The notes: generated by a model not told the origin, from the letters alone. 64,000 bases of DNA from Hyphomicrobiales bacterium (GCA_013214705.1 JABSRZ010000003.1:1-64000), one strand, 5' to 3'; numbered from the stretch's first letter, positions 8,743-18,034 are shown. Numbers and translations are program-made.

Positions 8743-9669
8743 ATGACCACAATATCACTAAAATTTAGCTCTGCTATACAGTCTAAAAAAAGCATGCCTT
8801 ATCTGCTTATTTTACCGGCTATAATCGTTATATTAGGCGTCGTACTTGTGCCGCTGTTATTTTCGTTCTACACCAGTTTTACGCCGTTCAAACTAACCAA
8901 ACCCGATAGTTTATTTGTATTCATTGGCTTTAAAAATTACATTCGAATATTCTCGGATATGGCGTTTTGGGAGGCTTTTGGCCGCACAGTGTTATTTTTA
9001 GCCGTGGTCATAAATTTAGAATTTTTATTGGGTCTGGGTATCGCCCTGATGATCAATAAAATCACCCATGGCCAACGAGTTTTACGCACCATCATGATGT
9101 TCCCAATGATGTTTTCGCCTATTTTGGTGGGTTTTCAATTTAAGTTTATATTCAACGACAATATCGGCATATTAAATAACGCCCTGCAATCACTAGGCGT
9201 TACCGATCAAGCCATAGCTTGGCTGGTCGACAGATGGTTAGCCTTTGGCGCGATATCCTTTGCCGAAATTTGGATGAGCACCAGCATTTTTGCCATTTTA
9301 CTGCTGGCTGGGTTGTTTTCAATGCCACAAGAACCGCTTGAGGCCGCCCAAGTCGATGGCTGCAATTCTTGGCAAATTTTCAAACACATCACCCTGCCCT
9401 TCATCATGCCTTTCGCGTTTATCGCTATGACCATCAGGTCGTTAGATGTGGCCAGAGCTTATGACATTGTTGATGTGATGACCGGTGGTGGTCCTGCTGG
9501 ACGGACAGAATTATTATGGACAATGATTGCCCGGACAGGTTTTGACAATGCCAATATGGGGCGGGCAAATGCCATGGCTTATGTCTCTATTATATTGTCA
9601 ATTTTATTCACCTATTATTTCTTCAGAAAAATTATTGCAGCTCGCAAAGCTATGGGAGGTGACGCATAA
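8743..9669 (+). CDS. Sugar ABC transporter permease (MalF/UgpA type)
   Basis: The protein has 308 residues with about six transmembrane helices. The first is at about residues 20-45 (LLILPAIIVILGVVLVPLLF). The cytoplasmic EAA loop reads EAAQVDGCNSWQIFKHITLP, the contact point with the ATPase. ATG 8743 is preferred over a GTG nine bases upstream because GTGAG sits at a suitable distance. It overlaps the second permease by one base (TAATG), so the two are translationally coupled. The pair forms the membrane channel of the CUT1 importer. Confidence 0.9.
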   Translation: MTTISLKFSSAIQSKKSMPYLLILPAIIVILGVVLVPLLFSFYTSFTPFKLTKPDSLFVFIGFKNYIRIFSDMAFWEAFGRTVLFLAVVINLEFLLGLGIALMINKITHGQRVLRTIMMFPMMFSPILVGFQFKFIFNDNIGILNNALQSLGVTDQAIAWLVDRWLAFGAISFAEIWMSTSIFAILLLAGLFSMPQEPLEAAQVDGCNSWQIFKHITLPFIMPFAFIAMTIRSLDVARAYDIVDVMTGGGPAGRTELLWTMIARTGFDNANMGRANAMAYVSIILSILFTYYFFRKIIAARKAMGGDA

Positions 9670-10511
9670 TGAAAAAATTTAAAAAAATAGCCAATTGGTT
9701 AGCTACGTTTGCGGTGATGCTAATCATCTGCATCCCCGGTCTGTGGGTGGTATTATCCGCCTTTAGACCCAACCGCGAAATTTTGGCAAAACCGGCAGTT
9801 TGGATACCTGAATATTTATCATTCGATAATTTTTACGCCATTTTTGGTGGCGGCAAAGCGCTCATTGCCATCCCGGTACCGGCTTATTTTATCAACTCAA
9901 TCGTCATAGCCTCTACAAGCACTTTTGTGGCAATTGTAATTGGCATGTCAGGTGGTTACGCGTTTGCTAGGTTCAGGTTTAAGTTCAAAAACAGTATATT
10001 TTTGGGCCTTATGCTATCTCGCACCGTGCCGGGTATAGCCTTGAGCTTACCATTATTTATGATTTGGGGGCGGATTGGGCTGATTGATACAAAAATGGGT
10101 ATGATTATTGTTTATACCGCGCTTAATATTCCGTTCACCATCTGGCTAATTGATGGGTTTTTTAGACAAATCCCCAAGGAATTAAGTGAAGCTGGGCAAG
10201 TTGATGGCTGCACAAGATGGCAAGCTTTTTGGAAAATAGAATTTCCATTGGCCAAATCGGGCATTGCCTCGGCCGCTATATTCGCATTTTTAACCAGTTG
10301 GAATGAATATGCGTTGGCCAGTAATTTAACCCGTTCAACCGATAGTAAAACGCTACCTGTGGGGTTAATGGATTTCACCGCACAATTCACAATCGATTGG
10401 GCGGGTATGTCTGCCATGGCGGTTATCATTATTGTTCCCGCTTTAATTCTCACATTTATCGTGCAAAAGCACTTAATATCTGGCCTCACTTTTGGTGGTG
10501 TAAAAGGGTAA
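9669..10511 (+). CDS. Sugar ABC transporter permease (MalG/UgpE type)
   Basis: The protein has 280 residues with six predicted membrane helices and the EAA loop EAGQVDGCTRWQAFWKIEFP near residue 175. The C-terminus TFGGVKG is typical of MalG-type CUT1 permeases, including the frequent short ending after 'ISGLTFGGVKG'. It pairs with the upstream MalF-type subunit and is followed after only six bases by the ATPase gene. Confidence 0.9.
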   Translation: MKKFKKIANWLATFAVMLIICIPGLWVVLSAFRPNREILAKPAVWIPEYLSFDNFYAIFGGGKALIAIPVPAYFINSIVIASTSTFVAIVIGMSGGYAFARFRFKFKNSIFLGLMLSRTVPGIALSLPLFMIWGRIGLIDTKMGMIIVYTALNIPFTIWLIDGFFRQIPKELSEAGQVDGCTRWQAFWKIEFPLAKSGIASAAIFAFLTSWNEYALASNLTRSTDSKTLPVGLMDFTAQFTIDWAGMSAMAVIIIVPALILTFIVQKHLISGLTFGGVKG

Positions 10512-10517
10512 AAAACT

Positions 10518-11636
10518 ATGACAAAAGTTACGCTAAAAAATATCGTAAAAAAATATGGCAATTTAGAAGTTGTCCATAGCATCAATATAGACATCGCTCA
10601 TAACGAGTTTATTGTGCTGGTCGGGCCGTCTGGTTGCGGCAAATCAACAACCTTACGTATGGTTGCCGGGTTGGAAGATATCACATCTGGCGAAATAAAA
10701 ATTGGCGACAGAGTGGTCAATGATTTAGCCCCACGTGATCGAAATATTTCGATGATATTTCAAAATTATGCGTTATATCCGCATATGTCAGTGCGCGAGA
10801 ATTTGGGCTTTGGGCTTAAAATTGCCAAGCATACAGAAGCAGTTATCACCGAGCGAGTGGATGAAGCTGCCGAAATGCTGGGTCTTAACGAGCTGTTAGA
10901 AAGGCGGCCTGCCGAACTTTCTGGTGGCCAACGCCAACGGGTTGCCATGGGGCGAGCCATTGTGCGTAACCCAGATGTTTTCTTGTTTGATGAACCGCTG
11001 TCTAACCTCGATGCGAAGCTTCGGGTGCAAATGCGTACGGAGATTAAGAAATTACATAAACGGGTTAAAAACACCATTATTTATGTGACTCATGACCAAG
11101 TAGAAGCCATGACATTGGCCGACCGCATTGTGATTATGCGAGATGGCTTTATCGAACAAATTGGCACACCACTTGATGTATTTAACTTCCCAACCAATGT
11201 ATTTGTCGCGTCATTCATTGGCTCTCCACCGATGAATTTGATAGAAGCCACCGTGGATATTAAAGCCGGGCAGCGGGGCAATTTATTATTCCCCGAAGAT
11301 ATAGTCATACCTGTTCCGGAGCGGTTAAAAAATGCGGTCAAGCATGGCCAAAAAGTTGTGGTTGGCATAAGAGCAGATGATTTAACCCCTGTAAACCATG
11401 GTATAGATGATGCGTCCGAAAAAGCCGACTTAAATTTAACGGTGCATATATCCGAACCATTGGGCACAGAAACCATATTATTCTGCTCCATTGGCGAGCA
11501 GGAAATTCAGTGTAAAATGTTAAACCCCTACCCCGTAGCCGCTGACGAAAAGATGAAGTTTAAATTGGCAATCGATAAAATTCATCTGTTTGACCACGCT
11601 TCAGGCAACAATCTGTTAGGGTCTCTAAATGGCTAA
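10518..11636 (+). CDS. Sugar ABC transporter ATP-binding protein (UgpC/MsmK type)
   Basis: The protein has 372 residues. Walker A is GPSGCGKST (about 36-44), the signature is LSGGQRQRVAMGRA (about 134-147), Walker B is DVFLFDEPLSNLDAKLR, and the H-loop is YVTHDQVEAM. After the nucleotide-binding domain, an OB-type regulatory region (about 240-370) with VVGIRADDL is present, as in the MalK/UgpC group. It overlaps the following enolase-superfamily gene by 8 bases. This completes a full importer set embedded among catabolic genes. Confidence 0.92.
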   Translation: MTKVTLKNIVKKYGNLEVVHSINIDIAHNEFIVLVGPSGCGKSTTLRMVAGLEDITSGEIKIGDRVVNDLAPRDRNISMIFQNYALYPHMSVRENLGFGLKIAKHTEAVITERVDEAAEMLGLNELLERRPAELSGGQRQRVAMGRAIVRNPDVFLFDEPLSNLDAKLRVQMRTEIKKLHKRVKNTIIYVTHDQVEAMTLADRIVIMRDGFIEQIGTPLDVFNFPTNVFVASFIGSPPMNLIEATVDIKAGQRGNLLFPEDIVIPVPERLKNAVKHGQKVVVGIRADDLTPVNHGIDDASEKADLNLTVHISEPLGTETILFCSIGEQEIQCKMLNPYPVAADEKMKFKLAIDKIHLFDHASGNNLLGSLNG

Positions 11637-12747
11637 AATCGTCAACATAGAAGTGATGATGGTCGATTTAATGCCCAAAGTTAAACGCACCGACGCCATT
11701 CAATCATTTGTAAAGCAAGAAACGCCGATTGTGATAATCACCGATGCAGATGGTGTAAAAGGTTGTGGCTATAGTTACACCATCGGCACCGGTGGCAGCT
11801 CGGTCATTCATCTTATTGTCGACCATTTAGCGCCGTTACTGATTGGTAAAGATGCCCGATATATAGAAAAAATATGGCATGATATGCTGTTTCACACCCA
11901 CGCCACTGCGGTCGGCGCCATCACGTCTTTGGCCATGGCAGCCATCGACATTGCGCTGTGGGATTTGAAATCAATCAAGGCCAACAACCCGCTTTACATA
12001 GAGGCTGGTGGCGCAAAAGACGAAATACAACTTTATTCTACCGAAGGCGGCTGGTTGCATATAGAAACCGAGCAATTGGTCGATGACGCTCTAAATATGC
12101 AAGCCCAAGGCTTTAAAGGCGCTAAAATTAAAATCGGCAAACAATTTGTTGCCGATGACGAAAAAAGACTAAAAGCGGTGCGCGAAGCGGTGGGCGATCA
12201 TTTTAACATCATGGTCGATGCCAATCAATCTTTCAGCCTTTCCGAGGCCAAACGACGCGATAAAATGCTAACCGCATATGAGATTGGCTGGTTTGAAGAA
12301 CCACTTCCGGCCGATGATATTTTGGCGCATCAAAAGCTAACCGCCAGCTCCGGCGTGCCCATTGCGGTTGGCGAAAGCATTTATTCTTTAAGCCAATTTA
12401 AAGACTATTTGGCGCTAAATGCCTGCGATATTATTCAAGTGGATGTGGCTAGAATTGGTGGCATCACGCCATGGCTAAAAGTCGCTCATATGGCCGAAGC
12501 GTTTAATGTTAGCGTTTGCCCACATTTTCTAATGGAACTGCATGTTTCATTATGTTGCGCCATTAATAACGCCCCTTGGCTCGAATATATTCCGCAGTTA
12601 GATGCCATCACGCATAAGTCTATCGACATTCAAAATGGCATTGCCAGACCGTCTAAAAAACCCGGCTTGGGCATAGATTGGGATTTTGAAGCGATTGCAG
12701 AACTACGCATTGATGGCGCCTATTTCAACATTGGAAAACAATTATGA
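11629..12747 (+). CDS. Enolase-superfamily protein, mandelate racemase subgroup (acid-sugar dehydratase-like)
   Basis: The protein has 372 residues. The mandelate-racemase-subgroup pattern is complete: a KxK base motif (Lys166-Ile-Lys168), metal ligands Asp197 (VDANQ), Glu223 or 224 (WFEEPL) and Glu249 (GES), and the partner His299 (CPHF). Such enzymes abstract the proton alpha to a carboxylate. Members dehydrate acid sugars such as L-fuconate, galactarate or tartrate, or racemise hydroxy acids. In an L-fucose-type pathway this is a candidate L-fuconate dehydratase. The UxaA-like pair downstream is a competing candidate, so the exact substrate is open. It overlaps both neighbours. Confidence 0.82.
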   Translation: MAKIVNIEVMMVDLMPKVKRTDAIQSFVKQETPIVIITDADGVKGCGYSYTIGTGGSSVIHLIVDHLAPLLIGKDARYIEKIWHDMLFHTHATAVGAITSLAMAAIDIALWDLKSIKANNPLYIEAGGAKDEIQLYSTEGGWLHIETEQLVDDALNMQAQGFKGAKIKIGKQFVADDEKRLKAVREAVGDHFNIMVDANQSFSLSEAKRRDKMLTAYEIGWFEEPLPADDILAHQKLTASSGVPIAVGESIYSLSQFKDYLALNACDIIQVDVARIGGITPWLKVAHMAEAFNVSVCPHFLMELHVSLCCAINNAPWLEYIPQLDAITHKSIDIQNGIARPSKKPGLGIDWDFEAIAELRIDGAYFNIGKQL

Positions 12748-13073
12748 AAAAAATGGGGTTTATGATCGGTCTAAAACCAGATCAAATAACCGAATATAAG
12801 CGATTACATGCCGATGTTTGGCCTGAAATTTTACAAAGCTTAACCAATGCTAACATTAGTAATTACTCGATATTTCTGCGCGAACCCGAAAATCTATTAT
12901 TCAGTTATTGGGAATATGTCGGGCAGAATTTTGAAGCCGATATGCAAATTATGGCAAGCTTAGACATAACCAAAAAATGGTGGGAGCTGTGCATGCCCTG
13001 CCAGCAACAATTAGCAAGTTGCAAAAAAACAGAATGGTGGGCAGAAATGGAACAGGTTTTTTATCATGGATGA
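12744..13073 (+). CDS. L-fucose/L-rhamnose-type mutarotase (RhaM-like)
   Basis: The protein has 109 residues and is a compact dimeric alpha+beta barrel type. The family pattern is clear: EYKRLHADVWPEIL (His22 region), NYSIFLREPENLLFSYWEY, then WWELCMPCQQ and WWAEMEQVFYHG at the C-terminus. These enzymes interconvert the anomers of L-rhamnose or L-fucose so that the dehydrogenase and transporter see the right form. The start overlaps the upstream enolase stop (ATGA). It links the island to 6-deoxyhexose metabolism more directly than the enolase-fold genes do. Confidence 0.85.
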   Translation: MKKMGFMIGLKPDQITEYKRLHADVWPEILQSLTNANISNYSIFLREPENLLFSYWEYVGQNFEADMQIMASLDITKKWWELCMPCQQQLASCKKTEWWAEMEQVFYHG

Positions 13074-13719
13074 CCAAGACTATATCAAGCAATTGGAACA
13101 GTGTTATACTGGCGTGGTGCACGATGTGATGAGCGAAATGGGTTTGGAAAATTTCACCTTCCCACCTGAACTCAAACCGCTTTTACCCCAAAAAGTTATA
13201 TGTGGGCCGGTTTTCACCATTGAAGGTAAGCGCACAAACACCGCCTCTGGCCACGAAACTTTATTGGCGTGGACAGGTCTGTTGTCAAAAGCCAAATCCG
13301 GCCATATTTGGGTGTCCCAACCCCATGATTTGACCATCGCCCATATGGGGGAATTGTCAGCTGAAACCTTGCATAAAAAAGGTGTTTTGGGCTGTATTGT
13401 CGATGGCGGCATTAGAGATTCACATTTTATGGAAAAACTAGGCTTTCAGAACTGGCGGCGGTTTCATACCCCGCGCGATGTGGTGGGCACGTGGTTGCCG
13501 ACAGGTTTTGATGTCGACATTATAATAGGTGACGTGCTGATAAAACCCGGCGACATCATCCTAGCCGATTTAGATGGAATTGTGCGCATTCCAAAAGCCG
13601 ATCTGGCGGAAGTTACGCTTAAATCTCACGAAGCTATGCACAAAGAGAATAAAGTCCGCACAGCGATTATAAACGGAATGGATCCGCAGGATGCCTATCT
13701 CAAATACGGTAAATTTTAA
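13066..13719 (+). CDS. RraA-fold protein, 4-hydroxy-2-oxoacid aldolase-like
   Basis: The protein has 217 residues and the RraA/HMG-aldolase fold: GPVFTIEGKRTN, MGELSAETLHKKGVLGCIVDGG followed by IRDS, and GDIILADLDGIVRIP. Gly-Gly and the Arg-Asp of GGIRDS match the substrate and metal site of aldolases such as 4-hydroxy-4-methyl-2-oxoglutarate aldolase. Here it could cleave or decarboxylate a 2-keto acid from the sugar, an alternative to the FAH-type end of the route. It overlaps the mutarotase gene by 8 bases and the next enolase gene by one base. Confidence 0.82.
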   Translation: MDDQDYIKQLEQCYTGVVHDVMSEMGLENFTFPPELKPLLPQKVICGPVFTIEGKRTNTASGHETLLAWTGLLSKAKSGHIWVSQPHDLTIAHMGELSAETLHKKGVLGCIVDGGIRDSHFMEKLGFQNWRRFHTPRDVVGTWLPTGFDVDIIIGDVLIKPGDIILADLDGIVRIPKADLAEVTLKSHEAMHKENKVRTAIINGMDPQDAYLKYGKF

Positions 13720-14837
13720 TGATCATAACCGATTTCAAAATTAGATGTTGCAGTGTGCCGGGCAAAGGTTTTGTCCCACAAATGCTTAAGTCATCCGGCT
13801 CATCTGATGAAATTGAATTTTTGGTTTATACACTAACCACAGAATGCGGGTATTCCGCCTCTAGTTTTGGGTTTGCGGCAAAATCTGCACATGGGTCAGC
13901 TTTGTTGGCGATGAAATCTCTGCGGCCCTTATTCATCGGTCAAAACGCTCTAAACCGAGAGAAAATATGGCAAGATTTTCGCAAGGCAGATAGATGGTGG
14001 AGTCACCTGCCCATTTATAGCTATGGCCCAGCAGATATTTGCCTGTGGATATTGGGATCACTAAAAGCAAACCAGCCTTTATATCAATATATTGGCGGTT
14101 TTAAAAACCAAGTCCCCGTCTATTGCAGTTCGTTGGTTTTAGCAGATTCAGAGGCTTATGTTGCTGAAGCGTTGGCGGTAAAAGATGCTGGGTTCAAAGC
14201 CTATAAATTGCACCCGCCTAACCAAAATATAGAAGAAGATCTGGCCATACACCGCACCGTAAGAGACGCGGTCGGAAATGATTTCAACCTAATGTCAGAC
14301 CCAGTGGCGGCCTATTCATTAAATGAAATGGTTAGATTTGCCCAAGAACTAGAAAAACTAAACTATTTATGGCTAGAAGAACCGCTGCCGGATGAAGCCT
14401 TTTCAGCATTAAGAGAGTTGAAATCTAAAGTCAATATTCCAATTGTCGGCGCTGAAGTACTGGCCAAGCACCCCTATAGCGTGGCCGAGGTCATTGCCAC
14501 AAATGTGGTCGATAGCGTGCGTGCAGATGTATCTTGGTCTGGTGGCATTACCGGGGTTTTAAAAACCGCCAATTTGGCCGAAGCTTTTCACCGAAATTGC
14601 GAAATCCATACATCCATTTTTCACCCGCTCGAACTGGTTAATCTGCACATTTGCGCTTCGATATCCAACAATAGTTATTTGGAGCTTTTATGGCCAACTG
14701 ACATTTTCGATTTTGGTCTTAAGCAACCTATAGATATTAACAATGGCATAGCCACATTACCTCAGGCAGCCGGCCTTGGTATAGATTTTGATTGGGATTT
14801 TATCGACAATCATACATTTCAACTGATTGAGACCTAA
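13719..14837 (+). CDS. Second enolase-superfamily protein, divergent active site
   Basis: The protein has 372 residues with the capping and barrel domains of the mandelate racemase/muconate lactonising group. The first motif is Lys163-Leu-His165 (AYKLHPP) instead of KxK. The first metal ligand region is MSDPVAAYS (Asp194), followed by WLEEPL (Glu220 or 221) and GAEVL (Glu246). A His follows near residue 297 (EIHTS). The KxH variant suggests chemistry different from its paralogue at 11629. The two genes probably act on different acids or on different stereo-centres. Function cannot be named from sequence. Confidence 0.75.
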   Translation: MIITDFKIRCCSVPGKGFVPQMLKSSGSSDEIEFLVYTLTTECGYSASSFGFAAKSAHGSALLAMKSLRPLFIGQNALNREKIWQDFRKADRWWSHLPIYSYGPADICLWILGSLKANQPLYQYIGGFKNQVPVYCSSLVLADSEAYVAEALAVKDAGFKAYKLHPPNQNIEEDLAIHRTVRDAVGNDFNLMSDPVAAYSLNEMVRFAQELEKLNYLWLEEPLPDEAFSALRELKSKVNIPIVGAEVLAKHPYSVAEVIATNVVDSVRADVSWSGGITGVLKTANLAEAFHRNCEIHTSIFHPLELVNLHICASISNNSYLELLWPTDIFDFGLKQPIDINNGIATLPQAAGLGIDFDWDFIDNHTFQLIET

Positions 14838-14838
14838 T

Positions 14839-15162
14839 ATGCCAAATTTAACCGCCAGTAATACCGATAAGCGCCTGATGTTGTTAGATGATGATGACAA
14901 TATATTAATGGTGATTCAGCCACTTAAAAAAGACGAAGAGATTTGGCTCGGCCAAGTGAAAATAAAATTAGAACAAGATGTTAAAGTGGGGTTTAAACTG
15001 GCTCGGAAATCCATCGACAAAGGGGCAGAAATCCTAAAATATGGGTATGTAATTGGGGTGGCAGTAAACGCCATCAGGCAGGGTGAGATTATTCACTTTC
15101 ATAACATTGCCAGCACTTATATGCCTTCTGTTCTTAAAACCGAGCAATTGGAGGATAAGTGA
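14839..15162 (+). CDS. UxaA-family dehydratase, small N-terminal (SAF) subunit
   Basis: The protein has 107 residues. It matches the SAF-like N-terminal domain of altronate/galactarate dehydratases: AVNAIRQGEIIHFHNIAS near the C-terminus and a central DVKVGFKLARKSIDKGAEILKYG region. In UxaA and GarD this domain is fused to the catalytic part. Here it is a separate gene, as in SuyA of (R)-sulfolactate sulfo-lyase and several split dehydratases. ATG 14839 follows the previous stop by one base. The stop overlaps the start of the large subunit. Confidence 0.82.
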   Translation: MPNLTASNTDKRLMLLDDDDNILMVIQPLKKDEEIWLGQVKIKLEQDVKVGFKLARKSIDKGAEILKYGYVIGVAVNAIRQGEIIHFHNIASTYMPSVLKTEQLEDK

Positions 15163-16346
15163 TGATAAAAGCATATTTACGTAAAGATGGCCGCAAAGGC
15201 ATTCGAAACGTCACGGTCATTGTATATCTGGTGGAGTGCGCACATCATGTGGCGCAAAAAATTGCCGCAAAATTTGAGGATGATGAGGTGCAAGTCATTG
15301 GTTTTCCGGGTTGTTACCCAAATGGCTACGCCCAAAACATGCTGCAAACCCTCTGCACCCACCCAAATGTTGGCAGTGTTTTGCTAGTCTCGTTAGGTTG
15401 CGAGGGTATGAATAAACGCCAATTGCAAAATTTCGTTGCCGCCACTGACCGGCCGGTCAAAACCATCACCATTCAACAAGTTGGTGGCACTAGATCTGCT
15501 ATTGATGAAGGTGTGGCGTGGATTAAACAAGCCAAACAAGACATTAATCTCAAAATTGTCGATATGAAAGTTTCAGAACTCATCATTGGCACAATTTGTG
15601 GCGGCTCAGATGGCACGAGCGGCCTAACTGCCAACCCGGCCATCGGTAAAAGTTTCGATCGTTTGGTTGCCGAAGGAGCCATTTGTATATTTGAAGAAAC
15701 CGGCGAATTGATTGGCTGCGAAACTGACATTGCCAAACGCGCAAAAACCAAAGAATTGGGCGTGCTTTTGGCCGGCTCAATTGAAAAAGCCGCCAAATAT
15801 TACGAAACTTTGGGTTACCCAAGTTTTGCCCCGGGCAATGCAGATGGTGGCTTATCGACAATCGAAGAAAAATCGATGGGCGCTTATGCCAAAAGCGGTA
15901 AATCACAAATTAGCGGCCTTATTAAACCCGGCGATATACCGCAAAAAAGTGGTTTGTATTTGTTAGATGTTGTGCCAGATGGTGAGGTGCGGTATGGTTT
16001 TCCCAACATTGTGGACAATGCCGAAATTGTTGAACTCATCGCTTGCGGCTCGCATATCACATTATTTTCTACTGGTCGCGGCTCTGTCGTTGGCTCGGCA
16101 ATCTCGCCGGTGATAAAAATATGCGCCAACCCCGAAACTTATCACAATATGATGGATGATATGGACATTAATGCCGGCAAAATTCTCGATCTCACCCACA
16201 CATTAGATGAAGTTGGCGATGAGATATATGATCTGATTTTAGAAGTGGCGGCTGGTCAACAAACAAAATCAGAGCAATTAGGCCATGTTGAATTTATCCT
16301 GACCTATAAGAGTTTTGAACCTATTGGGCCTTCGTGCCAGCCCTGA
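15162..16346 (+). CDS. UxaA-family dehydratase, large catalytic subunit
   Basis: The protein has about 394 residues. UxaA C-terminal family features include GFPGCYPNGYAQ, LVSLGCEGMNKRQL, and IGTICGGSDGTSGLTANPAIG followed by IFEETGELIGCE. The Cys residues in these segments bind metal in family members. With the small subunit it should dehydrate an aldonate or a related hydroxy acid. Plausible substrates are L-fuconate, altronate, galactarate or sulfolactate; context favours an aldonate of a 6-deoxyhexose. GGAGG upstream supports the start at 15162. A 70-base gap separates it from the SDR gene. Confidence 0.82.
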   Translation: MIKAYLRKDGRKGIRNVTVIVYLVECAHHVAQKIAAKFEDDEVQVIGFPGCYPNGYAQNMLQTLCTHPNVGSVLLVSLGCEGMNKRQLQNFVAATDRPVKTITIQQVGGTRSAIDEGVAWIKQAKQDINLKIVDMKVSELIIGTICGGSDGTSGLTANPAIGKSFDRLVAEGAICIFEETGELIGCETDIAKRAKTKELGVLLAGSIEKAAKYYETLGYPSFAPGNADGGLSTIEEKSMGAYAKSGKSQISGLIKPGDIPQKSGLYLLDVVPDGEVRYGFPNIVDNAEIVELIACGSHITLFSTGRGSVVGSAISPVIKICANPETYHNMMDDMDINAGKILDLTHTLDEVGDEIYDLILEVAAGQQTKSEQLGHVEFILTYKSFEPIGPSCQP

Positions 16347-16416
16347 TGAATTTGATTAAAAAATTACCAAAAAACGGATTTTGGTTTAAAGTTACAACCA
16401 TAAAGGAAAAAAAATA

Positions 16417-17154
16417 ATGGGAGTTTTAGATGGCAAAACCTGCCTTTTAACCGCTGCGGGGCAAGGCATTGGCCGTGCCACGGCCGAAATGTTTTTGGCA
16501 GAAGGCGCAACCGTAATAGCCACCGACATAAACCTAGATTTATTACAGGGGCTGGCACAAAATACCCATTGCCAAATCGAGAAATTAGACGTAACTGACG
16601 CCCAGGCAGTGAGTGATTTGGCCAAAAAAATCGGCGCGGTGGATGTGATATTTAACTGTGCGGGATTTGTGCATAATGGCACAATTTTAGACTGCGATCA
16701 GGCGGCTTGGGACTTATCTTTTAACGTCAATGTCACCGGCGCCTACCAAATTATAAAATCATTTTTACCAGCAATGTTAAAAAATGGTGGCGGATCTATT
16801 GTAAACATGTCCTCTTTGGCCTCTAGCCTCAAAGGCGTGCCCAACCGGTTTGCCTATTGCGCCAGCAAAGCGGCGCTCATCGGCTTAACAAAATCCGTTG
16901 CTGCCGATTTTATCACTCAAGGCATAAGATGCAACGCCATCTGCCCGGGCACGGTTGAGTCTCCATCGCTAGATGAACGGCTTAAGGACACTGGCGATTA
17001 CGAAAAAGCTATGGCAGACTTTATCGCCCGTCAACCAATGGGTCGAATTGGCAAAGCCACAGAAATCGCTTCCTTAGTGCTTTATTTGGCGAGTGACTTA
17101 TCGGCATATACCAGCGGCCAAACTCACATTATTGATGGCGGTTGGTCAATTTAA
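16417..17154 (+). CDS. SDR, probable 2-keto-3-deoxy-L-fuconate dehydrogenase
   Basis: This classical short-chain dehydrogenase has 245 residues: cofactor motif TAAGQGIGRAT near residue 12, NCAG at about residue 80, and the catalytic Ser-Tyr-Lys with YCASKAA. The stretches FNCAGFVHNGTILDC, LASSLKGVPNRFAYC and GIRCNAICPGTVESPS are very like 2-keto-3-deoxy-L-fuconate 4-dehydrogenases. These produce 2,4-diketo-3-deoxy-L-fuconate with NAD. The FAH-family hydrolase directly downstream would use that product. GGAAAAAA before the ATG is a weak but acceptable ribosome site. Confidence 0.85.
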   Translation: MGVLDGKTCLLTAAGQGIGRATAEMFLAEGATVIATDINLDLLQGLAQNTHCQIEKLDVTDAQAVSDLAKKIGAVDVIFNCAGFVHNGTILDCDQAAWDLSFNVNVTGAYQIIKSFLPAMLKNGGGSIVNMSSLASSLKGVPNRFAYCASKAALIGLTKSVAADFITQGIRCNAICPGTVESPSLDERLKDTGDYEKAMADFIARQPMGRIGKATEIASLVLYLASDLSAYTSGQTHIIDGGWSI

Positions 17155-17177
17155 ATTATCAAAAATTAGGACATATT

Positions 17178-18023
17178 ATGAAACTATTACGTTACGGCCA
17201 ATTGGGTTTTGAAAAACCCGGTATTCTAGATGCCGATGGCAATATTCGCGACTTATCAAACATCATTGATGATGTTGCAGATGCCCAATTAGGCGATGAA
17301 GCACTCAACAAAATACGCCAACTCGACCTAAACAAATTGGACATTGTGACAGGCAACCCGCGCATTGGCGCTTGTGTTGGCAATGTTGGTAAATTCATTT
17401 GCATCGGTTTAAATTATGCCGATCATGCGGCAGAAGCGGGCATGCAATTGCCCGAAGAACCGATAATATTCAGCAAAGCCACATCGGCCATTTGTGGGCC
17501 TAATGATGATATTGAAATGCCGCGTAATTCAGTTAAAACCGACTGGGAAGTCGAATTAGGCGTGGTCATTGGCAAACATGCAAAATATGTAACCGAAGCC
17601 GATGCCGAACAATATATTGCCGGCTATTGTGTAATAAATGACCTGTCTGAGCGCGATTTTCAAATCGAACGATCTGGCCAATGGGTAAAAGGCAAATCAT
17701 GCGATACTTTTGGACCTATCGGGCCATATTTGGTCACCCGTGATGATATTGCCGACCCACAAAATTTAACCATGTATTTGGATGTGAACGGCCATCGTTA
17801 TCAAAACGGCTCTACCAAAACCATGCATTTTGGCGTCGCAACCATCATCGCTCATCTGTCACAATTTATGAGCTTGCAACCGGGCGACGTGATCTCAACA
17901 GGCACACCTCCAGGTGTTGGGTTGGGGCAAAAACCTCCAGTCTATCTACAAGTCGGTGATAAAATGGAACTCGGCATACAGGGTTTAGGGGTGCAAATCC
18001 AAACGGTCGTTAAGCCTATTTGA
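17178..18023 (+). CDS. FAH-family hydrolase, probable 2,4-diketo-3-deoxy-L-fuconate hydrolase
   Basis: The protein has 281 residues. The start MKLLRYGQLGFEKPGILD and the core FICIGLNYADHAAEAG, KTDWEVELGVVIGK and GKSCDTFGPIGPYLVT are characteristic of this FAH subgroup. The metal-binding Glu and Asp residues lie in the DWEVELGVVIG and NDLSERDFQ regions. The family hydrolyses the C-C bond of acylpyruvate-like diketo acids; here it would yield pyruvate and L-lactate. ATG 17178 is chosen over an upstream ATG at 17142, which overlaps the SDR, because TAGGAC lies before it and homologues begin with MKLLRYG. Confidence 0.87.
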   Translation: MKLLRYGQLGFEKPGILDADGNIRDLSNIIDDVADAQLGDEALNKIRQLDLNKLDIVTGNPRIGACVGNVGKFICIGLNYADHAAEAGMQLPEEPIIFSKATSAICGPNDDIEMPRNSVKTDWEVELGVVIGKHAKYVTEADAEQYIAGYCVINDLSERDFQIERSGQWVKGKSCDTFGPIGPYLVTRDDIADPQNLTMYLDVNGHRYQNGSTKTMHFGVATIIAHLSQFMSLQPGDVISTGTPPGVGLGQKPPVYLQVGDKMELGIQGLGVQIQTVVKPI

Positions 18024-18034
18024 AAGGCATAAAC

